The notes under the pieces were generated by a model. It did no database searches, was not told where the DNA came from, and worked only from the letters and a program-made list of their open reading frames with translations. A stretch of 31,648 bases of DNA from Treponema sp. Lineage in GTDB: Bacteria > Spirochaetota > Spirochaetia > Treponematales > Breznakiellaceae. Below, piece after piece: positions 14,729 to 23,129 of the stretch (its first letter is position 1; the number at the start of each line of letters is the position of its first letter). The translations under genes and the position numbers were made by a program. The DNA lies in assembly GCA_031288005.1 (NCBI GenBank), contig JAITSE010000080.1, positions 1 to 31,648 on the forward strand, in the 5' to 3' direction.

Positions 14729-16166
14729 CTGTCCCCAGGAGACTGATCCTGCGGCTCCTGAAATTACAGACTTTAGCTTCACTAAGGCGAACGGATTACA
14801 GGCGGGAAACGACAATGTAAAACCCGGGGCCGTCGTCGGGACTTTGGGCGTTGAAGGCGGGACCGCCCCCTTTGTGTATTCCCTGACGGAAGACGTAGGC
14901 AGCGATAACGGTGAATTTGAGATTGACGGCTCGAATCTGAAAGTTAAGAGCAATCCCCTGAGCGAAGGCGCATACAAGATAACTTTGAAAGTTACCGACA
15001 GTAATGATAAAATTCTCATCAAGATACGGATTCTTGAGGTCGCGGCTTCCGGTGAGGCGCCAGGTCTGACGGACCGGACAGTACGTTTGGCGATAGAACA
15101 GGAGTTTGCAATTGAGACCGCCTTTTCCAGCAGCACACAACAAGCCGAAGTAGCCATCAATGAAGGGGGCGGAAGCCTTACCCTTACTTTGAAAACGGCA
15201 GGAACCTTCAACGTTTCAGTCTACAGCGCCGCCCATGAGGAGATCGTCGTCTCTGGCCTTACGATTGGCGATACCGGCTCCTTTGATACGAGCGAAAAGA
15301 CAGAGACCAAAACACCAGTTTTTCCTGTTTACGCCAGCGGGCACGGATCAGAGGTCTTTACCGATATGACCGGCGCCACAAGCGGTACGTACTACCTGCG
15401 GAGCGCTCCGACACGGCCTGCCGTGGATACAAACGGCAAAAGCGATTGGGGTATACCGGAAGGGGTCACCCTGGTACTCATGAGCGGGGCTACATGGCAT
15501 ATGCATACCCAATACAACTATACCGGCCTTGGTACACTCAAGTATGAAGCGACAAGCGGAAACGCCACCATGCTGCCGGGGGGCACGCCGGCTGGATATA
15601 ATTTCCAGGTTTCCACGCTGGAGATAGGCGGTACTCTGTGGCTTGTAGGCGGCATAGAGAGAATCTACGGCGCGATGACAAGCCCCGGTGGTATCGTCAG
15701 GCTTCTGAGGGAAACCAAATTGCTCACCGGCGAATCCGGTTCGGAAACACTAACAGTAAGCGATAACGCCGAACACGGCGGTGTGTACTGGCATGTCATT
15801 GTTAAAAACCTTGTTCTTGGCTCTTCAGCCCTTACGGTTAAGGATGCCATTACCTTTGCCGATGTAACGGTGACGGAAAACGCCACGCATACCAACAGTG
15901 CCGGGACCAGTTCCTTCACCATGGATTCAAGCGCATTGGGTCTGGGGAACAACGGGGCCTCCCTGGTGATTAACGCGCCGGGGAAAACAGTGACGGTAAA
16001 GAGCATTGACTGTGAAAACGGCAAGCTGGCAAGCATTCAGGTACAGGCGGGGACCCTCGCCATCACCGACACGGACGGACTCAAAAACAAAAGCGGTACT
16101 GAGACAACGGTTAGTCCGGGGGCGTCGTTGACCATTAACGGGGATCCCTATACTCCGGGGCCGTAA
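14664..16166 (+). CDS. Cadherin-like surface lipoprotein
   Basis: 500 residues from ATG 14664, set by the AGGAAG site and the shared leader. The frame is open to 14532 but that part overlaps the previous gene. Lipobox FSAC. Residues about 30-130 form one cadherin-like domain (GGTAPFVYSLTED...GEFEIDGSNLKVKSNPL), closely related to the first domain of the 7528-9534 product. Residues about 135-215 look like a beta-sandwich binding domain. The remainder is beta-rich (LEIGGTLWLVGG, LVLGSSALTVKDAITF), consistent with an irregular beta-helix without the FTMSGG repeat. It ends in TINGDPYTPGP. A strong terminator follows at 16192. Probable surface protein; partner unknown. Confidence 0.83.
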   Translation: MKRVIFYLAGILILPAAFMFSACPQETDPAAPEITDFSFTKANGLQAGNDNVKPGAVVGTLGVEGGTAPFVYSLTEDVGSDNGEFEIDGSNLKVKSNPLSEGAYKITLKVTDSNDKILIKIRILEVAASGEAPGLTDRTVRLAIEQEFAIETAFSSSTQQAEVAINEGGGSLTLTLKTAGTFNVSVYSAAHEEIVVSGLTIGDTGSFDTSEKTETKTPVFPVYASGHGSEVFTDMTGATSGTYYLRSAPTRPAVDTNGKSDWGIPEGVTLVLMSGATWHMHTQYNYTGLGTLKYEATSGNATMLPGGTPAGYNFQVSTLEIGGTLWLVGGIERIYGAMTSPGGIVRLLRETKLLTGESGSETLTVSDNAEHGGVYWHVIVKNLVLGSSALTVKDAITFADVTVTENATHTNSAGTSSFTMDSSALGLGNNGASLVINAPGKTVTVKSIDCENGKLASIQVQAGTLAITDTDGLKNKSGTETTVSPGASLTINGDPYTPGP

Positions 16167-16191
16167 CAAAGAAGCGCCCTGTAAAAAACCT

Positions 16192-16229
16192 GGCCGCCCA
16201 ATTCCCCTGGAGCTTGGGCGGCCCTTTTG
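16192..16229 (+). terminator. Rho-independent terminator closing the lipoprotein island
   Basis: GGCCGCCCAA (16192-16201) pairs perfectly with TTGGGCGGCC (16214-16223) around a 12-base loop, followed by CTTTTG. It lies 26 bases after the stop of the preceding gene and is the clearest intrinsic terminator in the window. Confidence 0.85.
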
Positions 16230-16287
16230 TGGACTTATTGCGGACTTTAGTCAGGCGAGGGTTTCATGTCCACCGGTTCCAGGGTTC

Positions 16288-16387
16288 ATTGGACTTGGCG
16301 ACCCTTTGGTTCGACGACAACTGAAGTTGCGGAAACGAAGTTTCCGACGAACAACTCTATTAAAGCAGTTTGTTGAACAAGTCTAAT
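16288..16387. repeat. MITE-like palindromic element, copy 2
   Basis: About 100 bases bounded by ATTGGACTTG (16288-16297) and CAAGTCTAAT (16378-16387), inverted repeats matching at 9 of 10 positions. Inside are GTTCG...CGAAC (16309-16352), the AACTGAAGTT core (16319-16328) and the hairpin CGGAAAC-GAA-GTTTCCG (16330-16346). The left end, core and CGAACAACTCTATTA match the element at 10900-10943 in the opposite orientation. It fills most of the 368-base gap 16167-16534; the rest of that gap shows no gene. No target-site duplication was identified. Confidence 0.6.
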
Positions 16388-16534
16388 TTACCTCTGCCCC
16401 TAATGATTCCAGGAAACAACGGACGATAGGCGGCGGCGGACTTTTCCTCCATGATCCATGGACGCGTTTAAATTTTTCCATGTTCACTCTACAGGCCGCC
16501 CGGTTTTTTGCCGATAGGAACTATGGAGGGTTCC

Positions 16535-17044
16535 ATGCGCGCCGGAAAGAGCGGGATAAAGCTAATACTTTTTTATGTTTTCGCCGGGCTTGCCGGTTCT
16601 GCGCCGGCTTTTGCCTATACAGTTTCTTTTATCGTTATTGAAACAGGACTTGTGCCGGACGGCCCTAAGACTGCGGCTTCAGTTCTTTGGGAAGATGGAT
16701 TGATGGACGTATTTTTTAACGCCGGCCATATTGTCAGCAACGCGCGTACCCTGCGTATAGACCGGGAACCTCCCAAAGATTTTCCTGATGAAGTCAGTGG
16801 AGACTTTGATGAAGCCGGCGATGGTGGCATGGACTTTTTCGTTATGGTTCTGCTGGATTACCAGAGCGGCGGCGAAATCTCCCACGGAGCGGCTGTCAAG
16901 CCACGGGAAGTCCTGCTCAGGGTTTTCAGGGTAGTTCCTTATCAAAAAGTGTATGAAAAGAGATATTCAAACCTCACTGGGGATGAATCGGTCCGCGCCA
17001 AAAACGCGGCCAGGGCAATTTTTCCCCACCTGCGGGACATATAA
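16535..17044 (+). CDS. Secreted protein of unknown function
   Basis: About 169 residues. GGAGG lies 5 bases before the ATG at 16535; the longer frame from TTG 16508 is not favoured. A signal peptide (MRAGKSGIKLILFYVFAGLA) ends near APAFA, so signal peptidase I cleavage and a periplasmic product are expected. The mature part has the strand YTVSFIVIETGL, an acidic patch (DEVSGDFDEAGDGGMDFFVMV) and VLLRVFRVVPYQKVYEKRY. I recognise no domain. It ends 35 bases before the SPOR-domain gene and is probably co-transcribed, suggesting an envelope role. Confidence 0.7.
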   Translation: MRAGKSGIKLILFYVFAGLAGSAPAFAYTVSFIVIETGLVPDGPKTAASVLWEDGLMDVFFNAGHIVSNARTLRIDREPPKDFPDEVSGDFDEAGDGGMDFFVMVLLDYQSGGEISHGAAVKPREVLLRVFRVVPYQKVYEKRYSNLTGDESVRAKNAARAIFPHLRDI

Positions 17045-17079
17045 GTCAGAAAACAAGGATATAGAAGAGGAACAGAATT

Positions 17080-18465
17080 ATGAGAAAGTTAGTTCTTTTG
17101 GTAGCGGCGTCCGCTGTCGCTGTAGTTTTTATCGGAGCGTCTATCTGGGAAGGATCCGCAGCGGTGAGTATAGGCGGCGAACTGCCTGACGGCGGTTACT
17201 ATGCGGCCACAAAATCGTTTCCCCGGAACACGGTGGTGGATATTACAAACCTTGAAACCGGTAAATCCGTACGGGTTATCGTGGCGGCGGGTCTCGATTC
17301 CCCCGGCCTTTTGGCTGTTTTGTCCAAGGAGGCCGCGGAAGTTATAGGCATACAAAGCCGTTCCATAGGCCGAATCCGCATGACCATGCCTGCGGACCCC
17401 ATCGCTTTTTCCCGGTTTACCGATGGAGCCAATCCCAACGGAGACCCGGATTATGATCCCAGGGCCGCCATAGCCGCAATGTCTCCTGTTCAAGCCGAGC
17501 AGACCACCCAAACCCCGCCACAGCCGATCATCCCCCCTGGGCCGGCTGTTATAACAGACAGTTTGCCGCCGGTATGGGATTCCCCTGCCCTGCCCGCCCC
17601 TGTCGCCGAAGCTTCTAGGGACGAACAACTTTCAGGAAATTCCGTCATCCCGGCGGATAAGCCGGCTTCCGGTGAAAATGTACCGTGGCCCTGGGAATGG
17701 GAACCGGCGGTATCTTCATCTTCCGTTTCCGCCCCGGCGGAAGGCAGCAGGGAAGCAAATTCTGATTTTTCAAGGGAATTTGGGCCCGGCTATCCCTTGG
17801 CCATACAAGCTCCAGAAATGCGGGAGGATTCTTTTCCCAGTGCAGCCTATACTCCACTTTCGCAAACTAGGCAGAACGCCGCTTCCGGCCAAGAGCCGGA
17901 TAATACCGCGCCTGCCCGGAGTGGTATCGTCCTGGAACCTGCCACACCCCGGCCCCCTGATCCCTATATGAGCCTTCCTTCGGAAATTATTCCGATTACG
18001 TCTTCTTTACCGCCCACAGCCCCGGCAGGAGCCGCTTCTGAAATCCCCTCGCAGAACATTATTCCCGAAACACCATCCTCCGGTTCCACTGCGCCGGAAG
18101 CGGCAAGGCCGGAAAAGCCGCTCCCGGCTCAAACAGCAGGAAACCAGTCTATACAGGCCACAACTGCGGAAAGCGCCTCAAACAAAACGGCAGCGGAGCC
18201 ACGATTTTCCGCCCCTCTCATCGGCGCTCTTGAAAAAGGAATGTACTACCTTCAATTAAGAGCGTACAGCAGAACGGAACTTGTACAAGCCGAACTGTCC
18301 CGGTTGGGTAATGCCTATCCTGTGGCTATACTTGCCGGGGTAAGCCAGGAGAAACCCATCTACCGCGTTCTAATAGGCCCTGTGAATCTTGGAGAAAGCA
18401 GCGCTCTCCTGCGGCGTTTCAAAGGAAGCGGCTACGACGATGCTTTTGTAAGACAAGGTGAGTAA
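17080..18465 (+). CDS. RlpA-like double-psi beta-barrel plus SPOR domain protein
   Basis: 461 residues. AGAGGAA precedes the ATG. Residues 1-22 are a signal anchor. Residues about 40-103 resemble the RlpA double-psi beta-barrel (YAATKSFPRNTVVDITNLETG, then LSKEAAEVIG). Residues about 107-385 are a Pro/Ala/Ser-rich linker. Residues about 386-461 form a SPOR domain (YYLQLRAYSR...YRVLIGPVNLGESSALLRRF), which in known proteins binds denuded septal peptidoglycan. RlpA enzymes are lytic transglycosylases with a catalytic Asp in a segment of the VNDRGPF type. Here the equivalent reads VIVAAGLDSPGLLAVLS and lacks it, so this may be a non-catalytic septal or envelope protein. The long linker suits spanning the periplasm. 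Confidence 0.75.
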   Translation: MRKLVLLVAASAVAVVFIGASIWEGSAAVSIGGELPDGGYYAATKSFPRNTVVDITNLETGKSVRVIVAAGLDSPGLLAVLSKEAAEVIGIQSRSIGRIRMTMPADPIAFSRFTDGANPNGDPDYDPRAAIAAMSPVQAEQTTQTPPQPIIPPGPAVITDSLPPVWDSPALPAPVAEASRDEQLSGNSVIPADKPASGENVPWPWEWEPAVSSSSVSAPAEGSREANSDFSREFGPGYPLAIQAPEMREDSFPSAAYTPLSQTRQNAASGQEPDNTAPARSGIVLEPATPRPPDPYMSLPSEIIPITSSLPPTAPAGAASEIPSQNIIPETPSSGSTAPEAARPEKPLPAQTAGNQSIQATTAESASNKTAAEPRFSAPLIGALEKGMYYLQLRAYSRTELVQAELSRLGNAYPVAILAGVSQEKPIYRVLIGPVNLGESSALLRRFKGSGYDDAFVRQGE

Positions 18466-18474
18466 GTGAAGCGG

Positions 18475-18535
18475 GGGCTTCGCCCCTTTAACCATCCGAG
18501 GGGCTAAGGGACATAATCCCCGGCCCCTCGGCCCC
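18475..18535. repeat. GC-rich stem-loops between converging genes
   Basis: GGGGC-TTC-GCCCC (about 18483-18495) is followed by CCGAGGGGC pairing with GCCCCTCGG across an 18-base loop, then C-rich sequence. This is the same style as 678-726. It sits between the convergent ends of the SPOR gene and rarA and could serve as a terminator for either, although no T-run follows directly. Confidence 0.5.
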
Positions 18536-18546
18536 CCCATACGTAA

Positions 18547-20802
18547 TTAAAGTTTTTTCCCTAATAGAAGAAAGCTCTTCCATTTCCAAATCATCGGGCC
18601 CTGGGCGGCCCGTTCGTTAAGGGCTTCCCGGATGCGGTTAAAATCGCCGTCTCCCAGGTGTTCCCAAACCTTGGCCCCCCAGCTTGAGCGCTCCTTGTCA
18701 AACCATGCCGAGACGTCGCGTTGCGAGATAAGGCGTTCTTCCTGCTGTTCGACGGTTGTCAGGGTCACTGTAAAACCCGCTTCCTCAAAGCTCAGGCGTA
18801 AAACTTCGCTATCCCAGGTCAGCCAGCGGGGGGAACCGGTATTTTCAGCGCCGGGAGAGAAAAAGCGTTCTTCCGCTTCCATGAGTTTTTCCGAAAGTTC
18901 AGGCGCTCCACATTCTTCCCGGATGATCCGGGAAAGCCGTTCTCCAAAGCGGGGAGGGGACTGGAGGAGGGATATGTCCCCTTTTGGGGCCAGAAGGTTC
19001 CACGCGCCCTGGGCGTAATCCCTAAAGACCTGGCCGGCTTCTCCCGCAAAGCCTTTCCGCCAATTCTCCCGGGCAAAGATGTGATCGAAAACCCTGGTGG
19101 AGAAGAGCTTTTCCGCCTCTTCGGGAGCGGGGAAGCGGAGGGCGGGGTAGACCGCGATTTCCGGGCGCTCCGTTTCGTCCAGGGAGGCGGCAAAGCGGAG
19201 CAGCGCGTCCCGGGCGGCCTGGGTCTCCACCAAAGCGGCGGTAAGCCCTTCGGGGGTTTTCCGCAGGCTTTCCCACAGGAGAAGCCCGTCCCCGGCTGCC
19301 GGCGCCAGAACGCGGTCATGCCGGGTCAGGGACGTTTGCCCCAGGATGCGATCCCGGTCCGAAAGGAGCAGGGCGCTGCGCCCGGATTCAAGGCGCTTGA
19401 ACCAGCCTTCCCGTCCCTTTGAGGAGGCCGACCAGGAGAGGAATTCCCCCCCGGCATCCCCGTCCCCCAGGACAACCGCCGCCTGAATCTCCCGCTTCCG
19501 CAGCACTTCTTCCCGTATCCTGCCTTCGTATCCGACAGCGGAGGGCGTATAAAAGGTCTTGCCCCTCAAGATGGCAGGCAGGTATTGTTGAGCGGCCCAG
19601 TGATCCCGGTAGGCGTGGGGGTAGATGTACCCGTCCCCGTGGCCGAATCCCTCGGCATCCCGGTTCGCGTCCCGCAAGTGGTTTGGCACTTCCGCGTCTT
19701 CCTTTTCCACCTCCTTCATGGCGTCAAAGAAGGTCATGATCGTGTTGGACTTGGGGGCCGTCGCCAGGTAGAGGCAGGCGTGGGCCAGGGGGAAGCTGCC
19801 TTCAGGAAAGCCTATGCGGTCAAAGGCTTCGGCGCAGGAGATGACCACTGACAGCGCCTGAGGATCCGCCAGGCCCACATCCTCGCTTGCCAGGATGAGC
19901 ATACGGCGGAACATGAAGGCCGGGTCTTCTCCGGCCCGGACCATCTTGGCAAGCCAGTAGAGAGCTGCGTCCGGATCGCTTCCCCTGACGCTTTTGATAA
20001 ATGCGCTGATGGTGTCAAAGTGGTAATCCCCGTCCCGGTCGTAGAGCACTGCCCGGCGCTGTATGCTTTCCTCGGCGGCTTCCATGGAAACCCGGATTTC
20101 CGCGCCCGGAGGCGGCGGCCAGGAAGGGGGGCTGGTTTCTACCGCCAGTTCCAGGGCGTTGAGGAGGCTCCGGGCGTCTCCCCCAGAGACTTCTACCAGG
20201 TGTTCTAGGGCGCCTTCTTCAAAGACAACGTTCCACTTGCCGTAGCCCCGTTTGGCATCCGCCAGGGTACGCGCCGCGGTTTTACGAAGACTTTCCGGGG
20301 TAAGGGATTTAAGCTGAAAGATACGGCTCCGGCTTACCAGTGCCCGGTTTACCTCGAAGAAGGGGTTTTCCGTGGTAGCGCCGATGAGGATCACCGTGCC
20401 GTTTTCCACCCACGGGAGAAGGGCGTCCTGCTGGGCCTTGTTCCACCGGTGAACCTCGTCCACAAAGAGAATGGTCCTGCGTCCGTAAAGCCGACGGCGT
20501 TCATCCGAGCGGTCTATGGCTTCCCTGATGTCTTTGATTCCCGCCAGGACCGCGTTGAGGCTTTCAAAGTAGGCCCGCGTGGTGTTGGCGATCACCCGGG
20601 CCAGGCTCGTTTTTCCCGTGCCCGGGGGGCCGTAAAAGATGACGGAAGAAAGCCGGTCCGCCTGTATCGCCCTTCTCAGGAGCCGTCCCGGTCCGACGAT
20701 GTGATCCTGGCCTATGATGTCGTCCAGGCTTTGCGGGCGCATACGATCCGCCAGGGGACCTTCTGGAGCGCCGGCTCCTTCCACCGTAAACAGATCGCTC
20801 AC
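18547..20802 (-). CDS. rarA: RarA/MgsA AAA+ ATPase fused to a methyltransferase-like domain
   Basis: 751 residues. GTG at 20802 is chosen because AAGGAG lies 5 bases upstream; GTG 20808 overlaps the ribosome site. The first 420 or so residues are RarA (MgsA/Mgs1 clade), an ATPase acting at stalled replication forks. Seen here are Walker [10 protein letters not shown] (about 58-66), Walker [21 protein letters not shown] (about 111), sensor 1 IGATTENP, and the clamp-loader-like C-terminal part with [13 protein letters not shown] and LRDANRD. The remaining 330 or so residues are not part of standard RarA (about 400-450 residues). They contain [16 protein letters not shown] like SAM motif [22 protein letters not shown], and [18 protein letters not shown], as at the C-terminus of class I methyltransferases. 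RarA proteins with an added domain of unknown function are known as a fusion type in some bacteria. Catalytic activity of the extra domain is uncertain. Confidence 0.92.
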   Translation of the reverse strand: MSDLFTVEGAGAPEGPLADRMRPQSLDDIIGQDHIVGPGRLLRRAIQADRLSSVIFYGPPGTGKTSLARVIANTTRAYFESLNAVLAGIKDIREAIDRSDERRRLYGRRTILFVDEVHRWNKAQQDALLPWVENGTVILIGATTENPFFEVNRALVSRSRIFQLKSLTPESLRKTAARTLADAKRGYGKWNVVFEEGALEHLVEVSGGDARSLLNALELAVETSPPSWPPPPGAEIRVSMEAAEESIQRRAVLYDRDGDYHFDTISAFIKSVRGSDPDAALYWLAKMVRAGEDPAFMFRRMLILASEDVGLADPQALSVVISCAEAFDRIGFPEGSFPLAHACLYLATAPKSNTIMTFFDAMKEVEKEDAEVPNHLRDANRDAEGFGHGDGYIYPHAYRDHWAAQQYLPAILRGKTFYTPSAVGYEGRIREEVLRKREIQAAVVLGDGDAGGEFLSWSASSKGREGWFKRLESGRSALLLSDRDRILGQTSLTRHDRVLAPAAGDGLLLWESLRKTPEGLTAALVETQAARDALLRFAASLDETERPEIAVYPALRFPAPEEAEKLFSTRVFDHIFARENWRKGFAGEAGQVFRDYAQGAWNLLAPKGDISLLQSPPRFGERLSRIIREECGAPELSEKLMEAEERFFSPGAENTGSPRWLTWDSEVLRLSFEEAGFTVTLTTVEQQEERLISQRDVSAWFDKERSSWGAKVWEHLGDGDFNRIREALNERAAQGPMIWKWKSFLLLGKKL

Positions 20803-20834
20803 CGGCACTCCTTACCGCACTGCCGCTCCAGCGT

Positions 20835-20965
20835 GAGCCCGGGGGGGACAAAACCACCGGATCTTCACGGGGAGGGGGCGTTGCGGGGGTGGTAAGCCCC
20901 CGTAGAGGGGGGCGCCGGAAGACCGCGAAGCGGGCTGGATGCAGGGGGGAGACTTCCCCCCTTTA
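20835..20965. repeat. G-rich intergenic stem-loop region
   Basis: The gap between rarA and the next leftward gene is G-run rich. It includes GGGGGGA-GACT-TCCCCCC (about 20945-20962), with TTTATATT after it on the plus strand, and CCGC-GAA-GCGG (about 20923-20933). It resembles the GC-rich elements at 678 and 18475. It could terminate transcription, but no gene is seen in it. Confidence 0.45.
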
Positions 20966-20977
20966 TATTCACCCACG

Positions 20978-22201
20978 TTACTCTATGTTCCATTCTTTGG
21001 GATCATTCCCTTTTCTGCATGACCAGAGGCCGTTCTTCTGGCTGGAGGCAAAAAGTACACCATCCCAAGGGGCCTGATAAAGGCTGGTAACGGGGTGAGT
21101 TCCCAGAGTGCTGTAATAGGAATCGTTATTGGACGCGCTGGAAGGAGCGCCCGCGCCAGTATTCCCGGGCGACTGAAGGTCAACGTCAAAAAGCTTTTCT
21201 CCAGAAAATGTGATTGGAAGTTCTCTGTACCCATACTCATAGGCGGCCGAGCTGCTGCCGCCAGAAACAGCGCGGCCCAAAAGCAATAAATACGGATAAT
21301 ACAAAATTTTGTCGTCATTCGGATTCGGATCCGGGTTTTTCCATTTTGCCACCGCGCCGTTAAAAGAAACATCGAACTTCTTTGACTCGATGACGAGACT
21401 ATTGCTGTCAATACGCCAGATTAGGCCGCTGCTCGAAACCGCGATCAGGTTATCGCCTATTTCAACGAGGCCCACAAAATCGGTGGGGGTATCGCCGCCG
21501 TAGGAAACCGCCGGGGTTCCCAGACCGTCGGCCGTCTCCGCCGCCAAAAGTCCTGTACCCTCAATGGCCGCATAATACCGGCCCGCGAATTTCGCCGCCG
21601 CCCTGAGCATCCCGGAGACGCCTACAACTTGCCCAAAAGAAGTTTCCCCCGGACCCATTACATACAAAACGGAATTCCCGTCCCAGACCACTGCGAAAAG
21701 GGCATCCCCAGCGCCCCAGAGTCCCTGGATGTTCCCCCCGGGCTTGGCAACTTCCTCCCAGGGAACTTCGCTGTCACTCACCTTTTTCCGGTACAAGCGG
21801 GCGTCAGATAAATCCACACCCCTGTCAACCAGGGCGTACAGGTATTTATTGTCCGGACCATCATCCGTAGCGGCCAAGTCCATGATCCTCTTGCCTCCGG
21901 GCTGTTCCGGCATCTTCTGCCAGCGCGACGCTTCTCCTGTAATCTGTTTATATTCGTACACCGCGTTGCTTCCCACATAGAGGGCATCACCAAGCTCTAT
22001 AATTTTTCCCGGACTTCCCGGAACAACAGCGTTCTTGTTCAGAACCTTATCATATTGGATAGTGTAAAAAACTGAGTCCTGGGCGCAGGATAGAAAAAAC
22101 ATACTCCCAAACAGCATAATTTCAAACAACATTCTTCCACACAGACAGTTTCCCGTCCGCTGTAAATCCAAAAAGAGAGTGGGTGTTTTTATCCCTGTCA
22201 T
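20978..22201 (-). CDS. Beta-propeller-like lipoprotein
   Basis: About 407 residues. ATG 22201 has GGAG 10 bases upstream; the frame is open to 22225, and ATGs at residue 24 and after would also give a leader. The hydrophobic segment MLFEIMLFGSMFFLSC ends in lipobox FLSC. The rest is a series of beta hairpin units: IIELGDALYVGSNAVYEY, YLYALVDRG, ALFAVVWDGNSVLYVM, YYAAIEGTGLLAAE, LIAVSSSGLIWRID and GVLFASSQKNGLWSC. This is consistent with a beta-propeller of about six or seven blades. It starts 13 bases after the stop of the barrel gene at 22215, so the two form an operon; the propeller lipoprotein may work with that barrel. No enzymatic motif seen. Confidence 0.72.
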   Translation of the reverse strand: MTGIKTPTLFLDLQRTGNCLCGRMLFEIMLFGSMFFLSCAQDSVFYTIQYDKVLNKNAVVPGSPGKIIELGDALYVGSNAVYEYKQITGEASRWQKMPEQPGGKRIMDLAATDDGPDNKYLYALVDRGVDLSDARLYRKKVSDSEVPWEEVAKPGGNIQGLWGAGDALFAVVWDGNSVLYVMGPGETSFGQVVGVSGMLRAAAKFAGRYYAAIEGTGLLAAETADGLGTPAVSYGGDTPTDFVGLVEIGDNLIAVSSSGLIWRIDSNSLVIESKKFDVSFNGAVAKWKNPDPNPNDDKILYYPYLLLLGRAVSGGSSSAAYEYGYRELPITFSGEKLFDVDLQSPGNTGAGAPSSASNNDSYYSTLGTHPVTSLYQAPWDGVLFASSQKNGLWSCRKGNDPKEWNIE

Positions 22202-22214
22202 AATATTTACACTC

Positions 22215-22910
22215 CTATATAACATAACGGGCCGAAATGGTCAGGTTCAGAAAATTTCCGTACCGGTTATATTCAGGCCCATCCTTTGGCCACTCGGGAA
22301 CCAGCCACCATCCCGCGTTGACACCGAAGGACCAGTCCGTATTAAAGCGCCAATAGACGGCGGCCTCGGGCTTGAGAAAAAGTCCCAGGTAATGTTTCGT
22401 AATATAATTTTGAGAGATTGCGCCTATCATAAAACTTACCGGTAATTCCAGTTTACGAAAAATGAATTGATAGCCTGCCCGGAATCCAAAGGGAAACTGG
22501 AGGATCATATTATTCACGGAATTCGAAAAGGCCCCGACTAACTCCGCTCCCAGAAAGATGTTCGGGCTAAGAAAATAGTTAAGCCCCAGGGTTATCTGAC
22601 CTCCAAGCTTGATGTTGCCATTGTAGGCCTCGCCTGTCTCGTCCAAAAAGAGAACAGGGAATAGCATCCCGGCTGAGATGGTAAACATGAAATCTCCCTG
22701 GGCATAAGGGCCAAGAAGGGGACCCGTCCACTCCGGTTCAACGGGGATTTCCTCCCCGCCGCCATCTTCCTGGGCCGGAATGGTAAAAACAAGCGCCCAT
22801 CCAAAAAATATCAGCATAACAGCACGGCCCACCCGTCTTCCGACATGAGCCGCCGCCGCGGGAATCACCATGCAGATCGACAATAGAAGAGAAAAAAAAC
22901 TCTTAACCAT
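22215..22910 (-). CDS. Small outer-membrane beta-barrel protein
   Basis: 231 residues. GGAG lies 6 bases before the ATG. The body has alternating amphipathic strands (GDFMFTISAGMLFPVLFL, IKLGGQITLGLNYFLSPNIF, LGAELVGAFSNS, FPFGFRAGYQFIF, SFGVNAGWWLVP) and ends with FLNLTISARYVI. This suits an eight-stranded barrel similar in size to the OmpW/OprF-like barrels of treponemes. The N-terminus is odd: one signal-like segment ends at PAAAA, a basic GRRVGRA follows, then a second hydrophobic segment (VMLIFFGWALVF) ends in IPAQ, which looks like a normal cleavage site. A later start at the Met of the second segment is possible but lacks a clear ribosome site. First gene of a two-gene operon with the propeller lipoprotein. 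Confidence 0.78.
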   Translation of the reverse strand: MVKSFFSLLLSICMVIPAAAAHVGRRVGRAVMLIFFGWALVFTIPAQEDGGGEEIPVEPEWTGPLLGPYAQGDFMFTISAGMLFPVLFLDETGEAYNGNIKLGGQITLGLNYFLSPNIFLGAELVGAFSNSVNNMILQFPFGFRAGYQFIFRKLELPVSFMIGAISQNYITKHYLGLFLKPEAAVYWRFNTDWSFGVNAGWWLVPEWPKDGPEYNRYGNFLNLTISARYVI

Positions 22911-22932
22911 GTAAAACTCCAGTAAAATGAGA

Positions 22933-22965
22933 CTGTTCCATCGGAAACTTCAGTTTTTGGAACAG
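22933..22965. repeat. Palindromic dispersed element, copy 3
   Basis: CTGTTCCA (22933-22940) pairs with TGGAACAG (22958-22965) and encloses AAACT-TC-AGTTT (22945-22956), whose core AACTTCAGTT equals that at 10918-10927. It lies just upstream of the ribosome site of the leftward barrel gene and could form a hairpin in its mRNA leader. Confidence 0.6.
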
Positions 22966-22996
22966 CTTCCTTAGATTTAATAGAAAAACCGGGCTG

Positions 22997-23129
22997 GACC
23001 GCGGTTCTACGAACCGATGGTCCGAGGGCTTTTAGTCCGCTTGACCGGTTTTTCGAAGATATTGTTTCATCGAACCGTCGGTTCGCACTAACCGAGTGCA
23101 GACCGCGGTTCTACGAACCGATGGTCCGA
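22997..23129. repeat. 29-bp hairpin repeat, two copies
   Basis: A 29-base sequence holding the palindrome CGGTTC-TAC-GAACCG occurs identically at 22997-23025 and 23101-23129. The first copy is further framed by GGACC...GGTCC. Between them lies CGAACCG-T-CGGTTCG. The whole gap 22911-23250 (340 bases) shows no gene and consists largely of these repeats. Confidence 0.8.

Noticed and set aside
18632..20895. Plus-strand frames opposite rarA, up to 148 codons
   Set aside because: Antisense shadows of a GC-rich gene; no ribosome sites and Arg/Pro-rich composition.
22997..23129. Regularly spaced repeats as a CRISPR array
   Set aside because: Only two identical 29-base units with one spacer that itself contains palindromes, and no cas genes nearby.
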